64,000 nucleotides of DNA from Aureibaculum sp. 2308TA14-22 (lineage in GTDB: Bacteria > Bacteroidota > Bacteroidia > Flavobacteriales > Flavobacteriaceae), in the NCBI RefSeq assembly GCF_040538665.1, contig NZ_JBEWXT010000001.1, positions 248,001 through 312,000 of the forward strand, written 5' to 3'. A model generated the notes under the pieces. It worked only from the letters and a program-made list of their open reading frames with translations, was not told the origin of the DNA and did no database searches. The translations under genes were made by a program, and so were the position numbers. This document shows, in pieces, positions 53,729 to 63,519 of this stretch; the first letter of the stretch is position 1; each line of letters starts with the position of its first letter.

Positions 53729-54289
53729 ATGAAAACTAAAATTAAATATTTGTCAATTTCAATACTTGCTATGTTACTGTGTACTATTTCGGTACAAGGG
53801 CAAACCATTAAAGCCCCAAAAGAATATTCAACGCAAATAGGGAATATGGTTTCTATGCTAGAAGATTTAAAAAGTAGAGTAACCCGAAGTGTTGCCAATC
53901 TGAGTCAAGAAGAAACAGATTTTTTATTAGATGATGATGCGAACAGAATAGGTGCTTTAATTTATCATTTGGCAGCCACAGAAAAGTACTATCAACTCTA
54001 CACTTTTGAAAATAGAGGTTTTAATAAAGAGGAAGAAAAATGGGATACTGCTCTAAGTTTGGGAGGCAATGCAAGAGAAGTATTTAAAGATAAACCTATA
54101 AGTTATTACCTCAAAATTTGGGATGAAGTGCGTAACGAAACATTACGTCTCTTAAAAACTAAAGATGACAAATGGTTTGAAGCCAATGTAAAAAGAAGTA
54201 ATATGAATAACCATTGGGCATGGTATCATGTAATGGAGCATCAGGCAAATCATATGGGTCAAATAAGGTTGATTACTAAAAGAATGTAA
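53729..54289 (+). CDS. Exported DinB-superfamily protein
   Basis: A 186-residue protein with a signal peptide (YLSISILAMLLCTISVQGQ) followed by a four-helix DinB-like bundle. Metal-type histidines appear in ALIYHLAATEKYYQLY, then HWAWYHVMEHQANHMGQIRLI near the C-terminus. DinB-like proteins are usually cytosolic thiol-dependent transferases, so export is unusual. A 192-nt gap precedes it with no clear promoter match. The substrate is unknown. Confidence 0.82.
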   Translation: MKTKIKYLSISILAMLLCTISVQGQTIKAPKEYSTQIGNMVSMLEDLKSRVTRSVANLSQEETDFLLDDDANRIGALIYHLAATEKYYQLYTFENRGFNKEEEKWDTALSLGGNAREVFKDKPISYYLKIWDEVRNETLRLLKTKDDKWFEANVKRSNMNNHWAWYHVMEHQANHMGQIRLITKRM

Positions 54290-54367
54290 AAAATCATACC
54301 GTTATTTTGGTTAGAATTTAGTACTTATTTGGTAAATTTATAGTCCGTAATTTTAAGATTATCAAAC

Positions 54368-54865
54368 ATGCCTAGACCAAAAACGAAAGCCGAACTGCTA
54401 GATTTGAGTCAAAAGAATTTTAGAAAACTAAATGACTTTGTTGACTCTTTTTCTGACCAAGAACAACACACTGATTTTCCAAAAGGTACCTTGAACCGCA
54501 ACATCAGAGATGTCCTTGCACACTTACACCATTGGCATTTAATGTTCTTAGATTGGTATAAAGTGGGCATGAGTGGAGAAAATCCTGATATGCCTGCCAA
54601 AGGTTATACCTGGAAAACATTACCAGATTTAAATAGGGTTATTTTTGAAAAGTATCAGGATACTAATTTGGAAACTTCCAGACAACTATTCAATGATTCA
54701 TTTAATAAAATTCAAAAGCTAATAGAAAAACATACTAACGAAGAGCTTTTTGAAAAGAAGAGATATAAATGGACGGGTACAACTTCATTAGGTGCTTATC
54801 TTATTTCAGCTACAAGCAGTCATTATGATTGGGCTTACAAATTGATTAAAAAAGTAAAAAAATAG
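54368..54865 (+). CDS. ClbS/DfsB family four-helix bundle protein
   Basis: A 165-residue DUF1706-type protein: RPKTKAELLDLSQKNFRKLNDFVDS at the N-terminus, NIRDVLAHLHHWHLMFLDWY with the conserved HxxxW/H region, and ATSSHYDWAYKLIKK at the end. ClbS, the best known member, protects producers from colibactin; most homologues have no known role. Related by fold to the DinB gene just upstream. It probably forms a small operon with the next two genes (gaps of 19 and 4 nt). Confidence 0.88.
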   Translation: MPRPKTKAELLDLSQKNFRKLNDFVDSFSDQEQHTDFPKGTLNRNIRDVLAHLHHWHLMFLDWYKVGMSGENPDMPAKGYTWKTLPDLNRVIFEKYQDTNLETSRQLFNDSFNKIQKLIEKHTNEELFEKKRYKWTGTTSLGAYLISATSSHYDWAYKLIKKVKK

Positions 54866-54884
54866 AATTAATAGAGATGTTAAA

Positions 54885-55424
54885 ATGATAACATATATAG
54901 CAATTTTAAGAGGTATAAATGTTGGTGGGCATCGCAAAATTTTAATGGCAGATTTAAAATTGCTTTTAAAAAAGATAGGTCTAAAAGATTGTACGACATA
55001 CATACAAAGTGGAAATGTGGTTTTTTCTTCAAATATGTCTTCAAATGAAATAGAAAAAGCAATCAAAGAAGCCATTTTTAAAAAATATGGTTTTGATGTA
55101 CCCGTTCTGATCAGGACGACTGATGAAATAGAAACTGTTTTTAGTAGTAATCCTTTTTTGCCTAAAGAAACGGATATAAATAAATTGTACGTAGCTTTTT
55201 TGGCAGAGAAACCACTTAAAGAATATTTAGAAAAACTAAAGGCAATACATTTTGAAGATGCAAATTACCAGATAATTGGTAATCATGTTTACATTTGTTA
55301 CGATACTAAAGTTAGCAATTCCAAGCTCACAAATAATTTAATAGAAAGTAAATTAAAAGTAACAACTACCATTAGGAATTGGAAAACGGTTACAAAACTT
55401 TTGGAAATGAGTACCAAATTATAA
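54885..55424 (+). CDS. DUF1697 family protein
   Basis: A 179-residue cytosolic protein starting MITYIAILRGINVGGHRKI and containing GLKDCTTYIQSGNVVFSS, the typical DUF1697 pattern, with the later segment YVAFLAEKPLKEYLEKL. The family has no established function. It overlaps nothing and starts 19 nt after the ClbS/DfsB gene. Confidence 0.9.
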   Translation: MITYIAILRGINVGGHRKILMADLKLLLKKIGLKDCTTYIQSGNVVFSSNMSSNEIEKAIKEAIFKKYGFDVPVLIRTTDEIETVFSSNPFLPKETDINKLYVAFLAEKPLKEYLEKLKAIHFEDANYQIIGNHVYICYDTKVSNSKLTNNLIESKLKVTTTIRNWKTVTKLLEMSTKL

Positions 55425-55428
55425 AATC

Positions 55429-55716
55429 ATGTCTGGTCACTTCAATGCATTTAAAAAGAGACAAAAATCTAACGAATCTCATAAATCTTCATTACGGAAT
55501 AAAATCCGTACAAAGAAAAAGCACTTAGTGGAAGATTCTAACTATGCTAAAGATGAATTTGATTTGCCTGATGTGTCTAAAACGGAATTAGAGCAGATAA
55601 AGGAAGAAATAAGAACTAAGATTCAAAAAGAAAAGCGAACACGATTTATAATTACGTTAGTAGTTACAATGGTAATACTTACAGTTATTATTTTCCTTAT
55701 CAGAAACATTTTCTAA
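55429..55716 (+). CDS. Hypothetical tail-anchored small membrane protein
   Basis: A 95-residue, strongly charged protein with one C-terminal membrane helix (FIITLVVTMVILTVIIFLIRNIF), so it looks tail-anchored with a cytosolic basic/acidic domain. No family is recognised. It starts 4 nt after the DUF1697 gene. Its stop codon region overlaps by 4 nt the end of the convergent adaptor gene at 55713. Confidence 0.65.
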   Translation: MSGHFNAFKKRQKSNESHKSSLRNKIRTKKKHLVEDSNYAKDEFDLPDVSKTELEQIKEEIRTKIQKEKRTRFIITLVVTMVILTVIIFLIRNIF

Positions 55717-56819
55717 TTAGTATCTTCCTCTTTCAACTGATTCCAAACTTTAATTTCATCACCTTTAGAAATTCCTTCTTTAACTTCCACTTGAATGCCG
55801 TCACTAACTCCAAGTGTAATATCTTTTCGTTCAAATTCATTGCCATTTTTAATCTCAACAAAAGGAGCTTTTGTGTCTTTGTCAAATTGTACTAATGCTT
55901 CTTTTATTGCCAATACACTATCGGCTCTAGCCAAAATAATGGAAGCATTAGCACTTAAGCCCACTCTAATAAAAGTACTGTCCTGTTTTTTTAGAATACC
56001 TTCTATTTCAAATTGAATAGCTCCATTTTCCAAATTTCCCTTAGGTGCAATATAATCTAGTGTGGCGTCAAAGACTTGATTTTCAACGGCTCCAACAGTA
56101 ATCTCTAGCGGCAAGCCTTCTTTTACTTTACCAACATCTGACTCATCAATTTTGCCTTCAAAAATCAATTTGTTTACATCAGCTAATGAAGCTATGGTAG
56201 TACCCTCATTAAAATTGTTACTCTCAATAACTTGGTTGCCAACTTCTACAGGTACTTCTAACACCATGCCTGAAACGGTAGATCTAATTAATGTGTTTGC
56301 TGAGTTGCCTAAACCACGCGTAGAACCAGTTCTTACAATTTCGTAATTTTGATTTGCTGCATTATACGATTGTTTTGCTTGATTATAAGATACTTCTGCT
56401 TGTTCTAATTCTTGTCTGGAAATAACGCCTTTATCGAACAACCCTTTTTGACGATCGTAATTTCTTTTTTGATCATCTAAAACAATTTTGTTAGACTGAA
56501 TTGCATTTCTAGCATTGTTCACTGATGATGCATTAGGGATAACTTTAATTTTTGCAATCAAATCACCTTGCTTAACATTGTCCCCACCTTTAACATAAAT
56601 TTCCTGAATAACTCCTGAAATATTGGGTTTAATCAATACTTCTTCTATCGGAAGTATACTACCTGTTGCCACTGTTTTTTTTACAATGGTTTGTGTAGAA
56701 GGTTTTTCTGTTTCATATACAACAGGGTCTTCAGCATTTTTTGTGTACAAATAGTACATTGCTGCTGTAAATGTTATAACTATAAAAAGTAATATAAAAA
56801 TGGTTATTGATTTTTTCAT
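55713..56819 (-). CDS. Periplasmic adaptor subunit of an ABC efflux transporter (MacA/HlyD-like)
   Basis: A 368-residue membrane-fusion protein. An N-terminal hydrophobic anchor (ITIFILLFIVITFTAAMYYLY) is followed by a lipoyl-like half (GSILPIEEVLIKPNISGVIQEIYVKGGDNVKQGDLIAKI), a helical hairpin (about 95-155), the second lipoyl half (RSTVSGMVLEVPVEVGNQVI) and a beta-barrel end. It would bridge inner-membrane permeases to an outer-membrane exit duct. It is the third gene of a minus-strand unit with two permeases (17-nt gap), which lacks an ATPase. Confidence 0.9.
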   Translation of the reverse strand: MKKSITIFILLFIVITFTAAMYYLYTKNAEDPVVYETEKPSTQTIVKKTVATGSILPIEEVLIKPNISGVIQEIYVKGGDNVKQGDLIAKIKVIPNASSVNNARNAIQSNKIVLDDQKRNYDRQKGLFDKGVISRQELEQAEVSYNQAKQSYNAANQNYEIVRTGSTRGLGNSANTLIRSTVSGMVLEVPVEVGNQVIESNNFNEGTTIASLADVNKLIFEGKIDESDVGKVKEGLPLEITVGAVENQVFDATLDYIAPKGNLENGAIQFEIEGILKKQDSTFIRVGLSANASIILARADSVLAIKEALVQFDKDTKAPFVEIKNGNEFERKDITLGVSDGIQVEVKEGISKGDEIKVWNQLKEEDTN

Positions 56820-56836
56820 TGGTAATAATATTTAAT

Positions 56837-58096
56837 TTATTCTGTTCTTAAAGCTTCTATTGGTCTAACTTTTATGGCATTTTGTGCTGGGATAAATCCT
56901 GCCAATAACCCTGAAATAATTAATATGGTCAAAGCGGAGGTTACTACTCCTAAATTTACACTTGGGTTAGCAAACATATCTACCGGGCCACTACTGTCTA
57001 TGGCAAAATTAATGAGGTATATAAGTAATGATGCAAAAACAATACCCGCCATACCTGAGATGATTGTTAAAAATACTGACTCGGTAAGTATTTGTCCTCT
57101 GATATTCCAAGGAGAAGCCCCTAATGATCTTCTGATTCCTATTTCTTTGGTACGTTCTTTTACAACAATTAGCATAATATTACTAACACCAATTACCCCG
57201 GATAACAAAACCATGATACCTACAAAATAGGCTATAACCCTTATTGCAGTAAACAGACGTTGTACTCTGCTATATTCTTCGTGCAAATCAAAATGACCTA
57301 TCGCCCTTTCATCTTCTGGATGGATTTTATGATTCTTTCTGACAATAGTAAATATATTTTCTTTTATATCAGTTATGGGTTTGCCATCAACGGCAGTAAT
57401 TGCCATCCAGCCCACACGGTTCCCCATGTTAAATGCTTGAGAAAAAGCGGTAAAAGGAATGAATATTTGTTTTTGAGCTTCCTCACCGTCACCACCTGAT
57501 GATTTCTTCTTATAAACACCAATAACCATAAAATTTACACCTTGAATTTTTATATATGTACCCAATACATCTTCATCTTTTTCATACAAACTGCTTTTTA
57601 CACCCCTACCAATAATAGCTACTTTACGAGTGTTGTTGATATCATTATGATTAATAAATCGTCCTTCTATAATGTCCATTGGTTCTTGCTTTATGATTTC
57701 AGGATAATCTCCATATACGTCAAAAGCTCCGGTATTAAGACCTCTTACTACATTATTAGCTCCATTGAATCCACCCAATTGATTACGTGGAGAAACATAT
57801 AATAAATTTGAAACATTATTTTTAATGTCTTTAACATCAGAAAGTTTGTAGTTAAATCGCCTGTCTTTTGGCATGCCTTGGTAAGCTTTTGTCGCTGTTC
57901 TTGTCCACATAAACATAGTGTTGGTAGCGGTATCTCCAAATTCAAGGTTTACTCCATTTTCAAATCCTTTGCCCGCGGCAAGCAAAATTATAAGTATGAA
58001 AATACCCCAAAATACCCCAAAAGCCGTCAAAACGGTTCTGAACCAATTGCTAGATAGTACTTCTAATATTTCGCTCCAACGGTCTCTACTAAACAT
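56837..58096 (-). CDS. ABC transporter permease, MacB/FtsX type
   Basis: A 419-residue permease: one N-terminal helix (WFRTVLTAFGVFWGIFILIILLAAGKGFENG), a large periplasmic domain (about 50-280) and three C-terminal helices, with GVSNIMLIVVKERTKEIGIRRSLGASPWNIRGQIL and the final VRPIEALRTE. MacB-type permeases work by mechanotransmission and need a separate or fused ATPase. None is fused here. It overlaps the previous permease stop by 1 nt, so the pair is translationally coupled. Confidence 0.92.
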   Translation of the reverse strand: MFSRDRWSEILEVLSSNWFRTVLTAFGVFWGIFILIILLAAGKGFENGVNLEFGDTATNTMFMWTRTATKAYQGMPKDRRFNYKLSDVKDIKNNVSNLLYVSPRNQLGGFNGANNVVRGLNTGAFDVYGDYPEIIKQEPMDIIEGRFINHNDINNTRKVAIIGRGVKSSLYEKDEDVLGTYIKIQGVNFMVIGVYKKKSSGGDGEEAQKQIFIPFTAFSQAFNMGNRVGWMAITAVDGKPITDIKENIFTIVRKNHKIHPEDERAIGHFDLHEEYSRVQRLFTAIRVIAYFVGIMVLLSGVIGVSNIMLIVVKERTKEIGIRRSLGASPWNIRGQILTESVFLTIISGMAGIVFASLLIYLINFAIDSSGPVDMFANPSVNLGVVTSALTILIISGLLAGFIPAQNAIKVRPIEALRTE

Positions 58097-59340
58097 TATT
58101 CATCTCTTAAGGCAACTATAGGTTGAACTTTTGCTGCTTTCCAAGCAGGGAAAAATCCAGCAATGGCTCCAGCAATTATTAATAAAATTACCATAGTCAT
58201 GGCAATTGAAAAGTTTACAGTTGGGTTTGATACGTAGTCTACTTCTATGTTAGGACCTAAAATTTCTAATAAACCCATACTGAGTATTAGTCCGGCAAAA
58301 CCTGAAACCGCAGTTACAAAAATAGATTCGTGTAAAATCATTCCAATAATTGACATTGGTTTGGCTCCTAATGCTTTTCTAATGCCTATTTCTCGTGTTC
58401 GATCCTTAACAATAATCAACATAATATTACTAACTCCAACAACACCCGCTATAATCGTACAAATACCTACAAACCAAAAGAATAAAGAAATATTATTGGT
58501 TAATGTAAAAAAGCGTTTTGCTTCTTCTTGAGCATTATATATTCCTATAGCGTTATCGTCTGGTGCTATTTGGTGGGTTTTTTGTAAATACTGTTTTAAT
58601 TTATCCGTAAATCTTTTAGATGCAAATACTGACTCGTCAAAAGTTTCTTGAGGGGTTAAGGTAAAAGACATATTTGCCATTCTGTTTTTACCGTTAAAAA
58701 CATTTTGAGCAGTAGTTCTAGGTATGTAAATTCGGTTCTCTTCACGCTCGCCACCTTCATCGGTATATACGCCCACAATTTTAAAGTTGATTCCCGAAAT
58801 TTGAAGGCTCTCTATTAAAGGATTTTCAACCTCCTTCATTAATTCACGTTTTATTTTTTTACTGATAATAACTACTTTTTGTAGTTTGTCCATATCAATT
58901 TGATTTAGAAAACGTCCTCTTATCATTTTTACATTTTCAATTTTTTGATAATCAGGACTCACACCTTGAATGCCATAAGCTCCAGACTCTTTTTTGTAGT
59001 TTATTGAAGCGTTCCAAACTCTAAAAACACCAGATTTATATTCTATATCATCAGCAAAAATTGTGGAAGCATAATCAAGATCTGAGTTGCGTAGATGAAT
59101 TGATCTTCCAGGATTTAACCCGTTGTGTTCTTTTGTGGTGACTTCGGTCCATACCCAAACTCTATTAATGGCATCTCCTTCAAATTCTTTACGAATACCA
59201 TTTTCAAAACCCTGTCCAAAACCTAATAAAATTACCAATATAAAAATACCAGAAGCCACTGAAAGTCCAGTAAGAAACGTTCGCAATTTATTTTTGCTAA
59301 TGGTTTCAAATATTTCTTGCCAACGGTCAATATCAAACAT
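58096..59340 (-). CDS. ABC transporter permease, MacB/FtsX type (paralogue)
   Basis: A 414-residue paralogue of the next permease with the same plan: N-terminal helix (KLRTFLTGLSVASGIFILVILLGFGQGFENG-like region), periplasmic domain and three C-terminal helices with GVSNIMLIIVKDRTREIGIRKALGAKP and VQPIVALRDE. The two probably form a heterodimer. It is the first gene of the unit, about 130 nt downstream of the leu terminator; an ATP-binding protein that would normally accompany this set is absent. Confidence 0.92.
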   Translation of the reverse strand: MFDIDRWQEIFETISKNKLRTFLTGLSVASGIFILVILLGFGQGFENGIRKEFEGDAINRVWVWTEVTTKEHNGLNPGRSIHLRNSDLDYASTIFADDIEYKSGVFRVWNASINYKKESGAYGIQGVSPDYQKIENVKMIRGRFLNQIDMDKLQKVVIISKKIKRELMKEVENPLIESLQISGINFKIVGVYTDEGGEREENRIYIPRTTAQNVFNGKNRMANMSFTLTPQETFDESVFASKRFTDKLKQYLQKTHQIAPDDNAIGIYNAQEEAKRFFTLTNNISLFFWFVGICTIIAGVVGVSNIMLIIVKDRTREIGIRKALGAKPMSIIGMILHESIFVTAVSGFAGLILSMGLLEILGPNIEVDYVSNPTVNFSIAMTMVILLIIAGAIAGFFPAWKAAKVQPIVALRDE

Positions 59341-59472
59341 TTGGTGTGGTTTGTTTAAAGTGATTTTAATAAAAGTAAATCTACCTTTTATAATAGACGC
59401 TTCTTAGTATAGGTTTGTTACATAAGTACTGAGAAATATTGAATTTTAACGTTTTGCGGATTTTTTAATAAA

Positions 59473-59499
59473 AAAAACCACGCTTTTGGCGTGGTTTTT
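59473..59499 (-). terminator. Terminator of the leuA-leuB operon
   Basis: AACCACGC / GCGTGGTT extended by A and T runs on the two sides, with a 5-nt loop. Symmetric, but placed 20 nt after the leuB stop on the minus strand. Confidence 0.88.
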
Positions 59500-59519
59500 A
59501 TGAATCCTCCAGTATAAAT

Positions 59520-60635
59520 TCAAATAATAGTGGATTGGCCAATATGAATATTGTGATAATTCATATTTGTATCTTCTGGGTAATTGATAAAGTCAGCAAT
59601 AAAATCACCAACTTTTGTTGTAGTAATTTTAGAATTTGGTAAAATATCTGGTGTAGCTATTTTTAATTCTAACGATTTGTCAACCGCTTTATGGATTAAA
59701 GCAGCTTCTTCAAATAACTCAAAATGTTCCAATAACATTGCCGCTGATAAGATTGAAGCAATAGGATTGGCTATTCCTTTGCCTGTTGCTTGAGGATAGG
59801 AACCATGAATAGGTTCGAAAACCGCATGTTTTTCTCCCACAGATGCTGAAGCTAATAAACCAATAGAGCCACCAATAACACTTGCTTCGTCAGAAATAAT
59901 ATCACCAAATAAATTGTCCGTTAAAATAACGTCAAATTGTGTAGGGTTTAATATCATTTGCATTGCGGCATTATCAACAAACAGATAATCAAGTTTTACA
60001 TCTTTATAGTCTTTGGCAATTTCAGTAACTACTTTTCGCCACAATCTTGAAGATTCTAATACATTGGCTTTATCAACTAGTGTTAATTTTTTTCTTCTAT
60101 TTTGAGCGGCTTTAAAGGCATTATGGGCAATACGCTCAATCTCATAAGCACTATATTCTCCTAAATCTGAAGCAGTTTTGCCGTCTTTACTTATTTTTTT
60201 CTCACCAAAGTAAATACCACCGGTTAGTTCACGGTATATAGTCAAATCTGCTCCTTTAATAATTTCTTCTTTTAAAGGAGATTTATCCAACAATTGTTCA
60301 AAAGCCCTAACAGGTCTAATGTTTGTGTATAGGCCTAAATCTTTTCGCATTTTTAGTAGTCCTTGCTCAGGTCTAACTTTTGCAGATGGGTCATTATCAT
60401 ATTTTGGATCACCAATAGCACCAAAAAGCACGGCATCGTTTTTTAAACAAAGATCCAATGTTTTTTGGGGGAAAGGTTCACCAGTTTTATCGATAGCCAC
60501 AGCACCGACCAACGCTTCTTTAAAAATAAAAGTATGATTGAACTGATGAGCAACTGCTTCTAATACTTTTTTGGCCTGCTTGGTGACTTCTGGTCCTATA
60601 CCATCACCAGGTAAAACGGCAATATTTAATTTCAT
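59520..60635 (-). CDS. leuB: 3-Isopropylmalate dehydrogenase
   Basis: A 371-residue beta-decarboxylating dehydrogenase that makes 2-ketoisocaproate, the leucine precursor. Seen: IAVLPGDGIGPEVTKQ, the substrate region RPVRAFEQLLDKSPLKEEIIKGADLTIYRELTGGIYFG, the metal-site stretch LTDNLFGDIISDEASVIGGSIG and EPIHGSYPQATGKGIANPIA. It follows leuA by 10 nt. leuC and leuD, often next to these genes, are not here. Confidence 0.97.
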   Translation of the reverse strand: MKLNIAVLPGDGIGPEVTKQAKKVLEAVAHQFNHTFIFKEALVGAVAIDKTGEPFPQKTLDLCLKNDAVLFGAIGDPKYDNDPSAKVRPEQGLLKMRKDLGLYTNIRPVRAFEQLLDKSPLKEEIIKGADLTIYRELTGGIYFGEKKISKDGKTASDLGEYSAYEIERIAHNAFKAAQNRRKKLTLVDKANVLESSRLWRKVVTEIAKDYKDVKLDYLFVDNAAMQMILNPTQFDVILTDNLFGDIISDEASVIGGSIGLLASASVGEKHAVFEPIHGSYPQATGKGIANPIASILSAAMLLEHFELFEEAALIHKAVDKSLELKIATPDILPNSKITTTKVGDFIADFINYPEDTNMNYHNIHIGQSTII

Positions 60636-60645
60636 ATATCAATTT

Positions 60646-61818
60646 TTAAGCAACAACAGTATGTTTTATGCTACTAGTTTTAATAATTTCGTGAATATCA
60701 TCATCACCTATCTCTTTTCTTTTATCTGCAAAATTTAAAAAGATAGGATAAACTTCGTCCAATTGGATTTTAGTCAGTTCGTAACCTACTTTTTTAGCTC
60801 TGTACGCCAAAGCGGCTCTTCCGCTTCTTGCGGTTAAAACAATAGCAGAATCGGTTACACCAACATCTTTTGGATCAATAATTTCGTAAGTTTCTCTATT
60901 TTTAATCATTCCATCTTGATGAATGCCAGAACTGTGAGCAAAAGCATTAGCACCTACAATAGCCTTATTGGGTTGCACGTGAATACCCATATTTTCAATT
61001 ACCATTTGACTAGTGTCGTATAATAATTGGGTGTTAATTCCAGTATCTAAATCCAAATATGGATGTTGCTTTAAAATCATTACCACTTCTTCTAAAGCAG
61101 TATTTCCGGCTCTTTCGCCAATTCCATTTATGGTACATTCAATCTGTCTTGCACCATTAATAACTCCCGCAATTGAATTAGCAGTTGCCAAACCTAAATC
61201 GTTATGACAGTGGCAAGACAAAATGGCTTTATCAATTCCTTTTACATTTTCTTTCAGGTATTTCATTTTAGCACCATACTCCTCAGGCAAACAGTAGCCA
61301 GTTGTGTCTGGAATGTTTAATACCGTTGCCCCAGCTTTAATTACAGCTTCACAAACCTGTGCTAAATATTCATTATCGGTTCTACCGGCATCTTCAGCAT
61401 AAAACTCAACATCTTCTACAAAAGATTTTGCATATTTTACAGCATCAACTGCACGTTCTATAATCTTTTCTCGGGTTGAATTGAATTTATGTTGAATATG
61501 AGAATCTGAGGTGCCAATACCTGTATGAATTCTTGGATTTTTTGCATATTTTAAAGCTTGTGCAGCAACTTCAATATCTTTTTTTACTGATCTAGTCAAT
61601 CCGCAAACGGTAGCATTTTTTACTAGTTTTGAAATTTCTTCGACTGATTTAAAATCACCTGGACTAGAAATAGGAAATCCCGCTTCGATAATATCAACGC
61701 CTAATTCGTCTAAACGCTTTGCAATAACCAATTTTTGTTCTGTATTCAGCTTACAGCCAGGCACTTGCTCTCCATCTCTTAGCGTAGTGTCAAATATTTG
61801 AACTTTATCTTTGCTCAT
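60646..61818 (-). CDS. leuA: 2-Isopropylmalate synthase, short form
   Basis: A 390-residue synthase that condenses acetyl-CoA with 2-ketoisovalerate. Catalytic barrel motifs: [75 protein letters not shown] and [13 protein letters not shown]. At 390 residues it lacks the C-terminal leucine-binding regulatory domain of the roughly 510-residue form, so feedback control by leucine may be absent or differ. Homologues with this layout can include homocitrate or citramalate synthases, but adjacency to leuB supports leuA. Confidence 0.9.
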   Translation of the reverse strand: MSKDKVQIFDTTLRDGEQVPGCKLNTEQKLVIAKRLDELGVDIIEAGFPISSPGDFKSVEEISKLVKNATVCGLTRSVKKDIEVAAQALKYAKNPRIHTGIGTSDSHIQHKFNSTREKIIERAVDAVKYAKSFVEDVEFYAEDAGRTDNEYLAQVCEAVIKAGATVLNIPDTTGYCLPEEYGAKMKYLKENVKGIDKAILSCHCHNDLGLATANSIAGVINGARQIECTINGIGERAGNTALEEVVMILKQHPYLDLDTGINTQLLYDTSQMVIENMGIHVQPNKAIVGANAFAHSSGIHQDGMIKNRETYEIIDPKDVGVTDSAIVLTARSGRAALAYRAKKVGYELTKIQLDEVYPIFLNFADKRKEIGDDDIHEIIKTSSIKHTVVA

Positions 61819-61967
61819 TTTTTAATGATATATTTCTTTATTAATGAACGAATTTATATTTTGCTGTGTTTTTCTATGTAAAATATAATGTATTTTTACA
61901 ATGCTTAACCCAAAAAAAATATATTTAAGTTACTGATTATAAATTTAATAGCACATTATTTGTTACA

Positions 61968-63515
61968 ATGACTAGCCCACAAAAAGATAATTTATTTGTT
62001 TTAGTAAAATCACTATCAAAATCAGAAAAAAGACAGTTTAAATTATATGTTGGTCGTCTTGGTGGTAATACCGATTCTAAGTTTTTAGCCCTATTTAATT
62101 TGTTGGATAAATTGAATAAATATGATGAGAAATCTATCTTAAAAAGCGGTATTGTAAAAAAAGCACAACTTTCTAATTTAAAAGCACATTTATACAAGCA
62201 AATTTTAATTAGTTTACGCTTAAATCCATTACATCAAAATACAAGAGCTCAGATAAGAGAGCAGCTAGATTTTGCAACAATTCTCTATCATAAAGGGTTG
62301 TATAAACAAAGTTTAAAGTTATTAGATAAAGCTAAAAATACCGCAATAGCAAATGAAGAAAAAATACTGGCTTATGAGATTGTTGAATTAGAGAAAGTTA
62401 TTGAATCTCAATATATTACAAGAAGTATAAGCAATCGTGCTGATGAACTTACCGAGCAGGCAAAAATGTTGAGCATTCAGAATACAATTACCAGTAAGTT
62501 GTCAAATTTATCTTTGCAATTGTATGGAATTTTATTAAAATCTGGCTATGCTAAAAATAATAAACAATATCAAGAAATTACTGATTATTTTAATGCGAGA
62601 ATGCCAAAATTTAAACTTTCTGAGTTGGGATTCAGAGAAAAACTTTGGCTGTATAAATCGCAACTATGGTATAGCTTTTTAACTCAAGATTTTTTAAATT
62701 CATATAAATACGCAAGCAAATGGGTCGATTTGTTTTTGAAAAACGAAAGTATGATTCGTTTAAATCCTGTGTTTTTTTTAAAAGGATACCACTATTTATT
62801 AGAATCACTTTTTTACACACAATACCATTCCAAATTTAAAAAAGCACTTAGTAAGTTTGAATCCACAATTGACCGTGAGGGTCTTTTGCCAAACGAAGAT
62901 AATGTGAATGTGTTGAGTTTTATGTATCTATTCAGTAACAAGCTTAACTTACATTTTTTAGAAGGTACTTTTAAAGAAGGTCTGCCTTTGGTCGATGAAA
63001 TCTTAAAAGGAATAAAACAATATAAAGATAGGATTGACGATCATCATATTATGGTATTTTACTACAAAATAGCTAGTTTATATTTTGGTGCTGGAAATTG
63101 TAAAAAATGTATAGAATATTTAGATAAAATCATCAATAACAAAACACTAGAAATGCGAGAAGATCTGCTCTGTTTTTCTAGAATATTGAGTTTGTTTGCT
63201 CATTACGAAGTTGGGCTAGATTACCATTTAGAGGTACAATTAAAAAGCACTTATAAGTTCTTGTTAAAGATGAACGAACTGAATGAGGTGCAAAAAGAAA
63301 TGATTAAATTTTTAAGAACTATAGGCGATGTTTATCCTCATGAGTTTAAAAAAGAATTTATAAAATTACACACTACGCTGAAGCAATATGAAGATGATCC
63401 TTACGAGCGTAGAGCTTTTCTGTATTTAGATATTTTGTCATGGTTAGAAAGTAAAATAGAAAACCGACCTATTGATGAAATTATTCAAGAAAAGTTTAGG
63501 TTAGCGAAGCGATAA
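61968..63515 (+). CDS. Conserved hypothetical alpha-helical repeat protein
   Basis: A 515-residue, lysine/leucine-rich protein made mostly of amphipathic helices arranged like TPR-type repeats (for example ILYHKGLYKQSLKLLDKAKNTAIANEEK and YKIASLYFGAGNCKKCIEYLDKIIN). It starts MTSPQKDNLFVLVKSLSKSEKRQFKLYV, a beginning familiar from conserved Bacteroidota proteins of unknown function. There is no signal peptide or membrane segment, so it is probably cytosolic and a protein-interaction scaffold. It is divergent from leuA across a 149-nt gap and convergent with the RluA-type gene. Confidence 0.75.
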   Translation: MTSPQKDNLFVLVKSLSKSEKRQFKLYVGRLGGNTDSKFLALFNLLDKLNKYDEKSILKSGIVKKAQLSNLKAHLYKQILISLRLNPLHQNTRAQIREQLDFATILYHKGLYKQSLKLLDKAKNTAIANEEKILAYEIVELEKVIESQYITRSISNRADELTEQAKMLSIQNTITSKLSNLSLQLYGILLKSGYAKNNKQYQEITDYFNARMPKFKLSELGFREKLWLYKSQLWYSFLTQDFLNSYKYASKWVDLFLKNESMIRLNPVFFLKGYHYLLESLFYTQYHSKFKKALSKFESTIDREGLLPNEDNVNVLSFMYLFSNKLNLHFLEGTFKEGLPLVDEILKGIKQYKDRIDDHHIMVFYYKIASLYFGAGNCKKCIEYLDKIINNKTLEMREDLLCFSRILSLFAHYEVGLDYHLEVQLKSTYKFLLKMNELNEVQKEMIKFLRTIGDVYPHEFKKEFIKLHTTLKQYEDDPYERRAFLYLDILSWLESKIENRPIDEIIQEKFRLAKR

Positions 63516-63519
63516 TATT

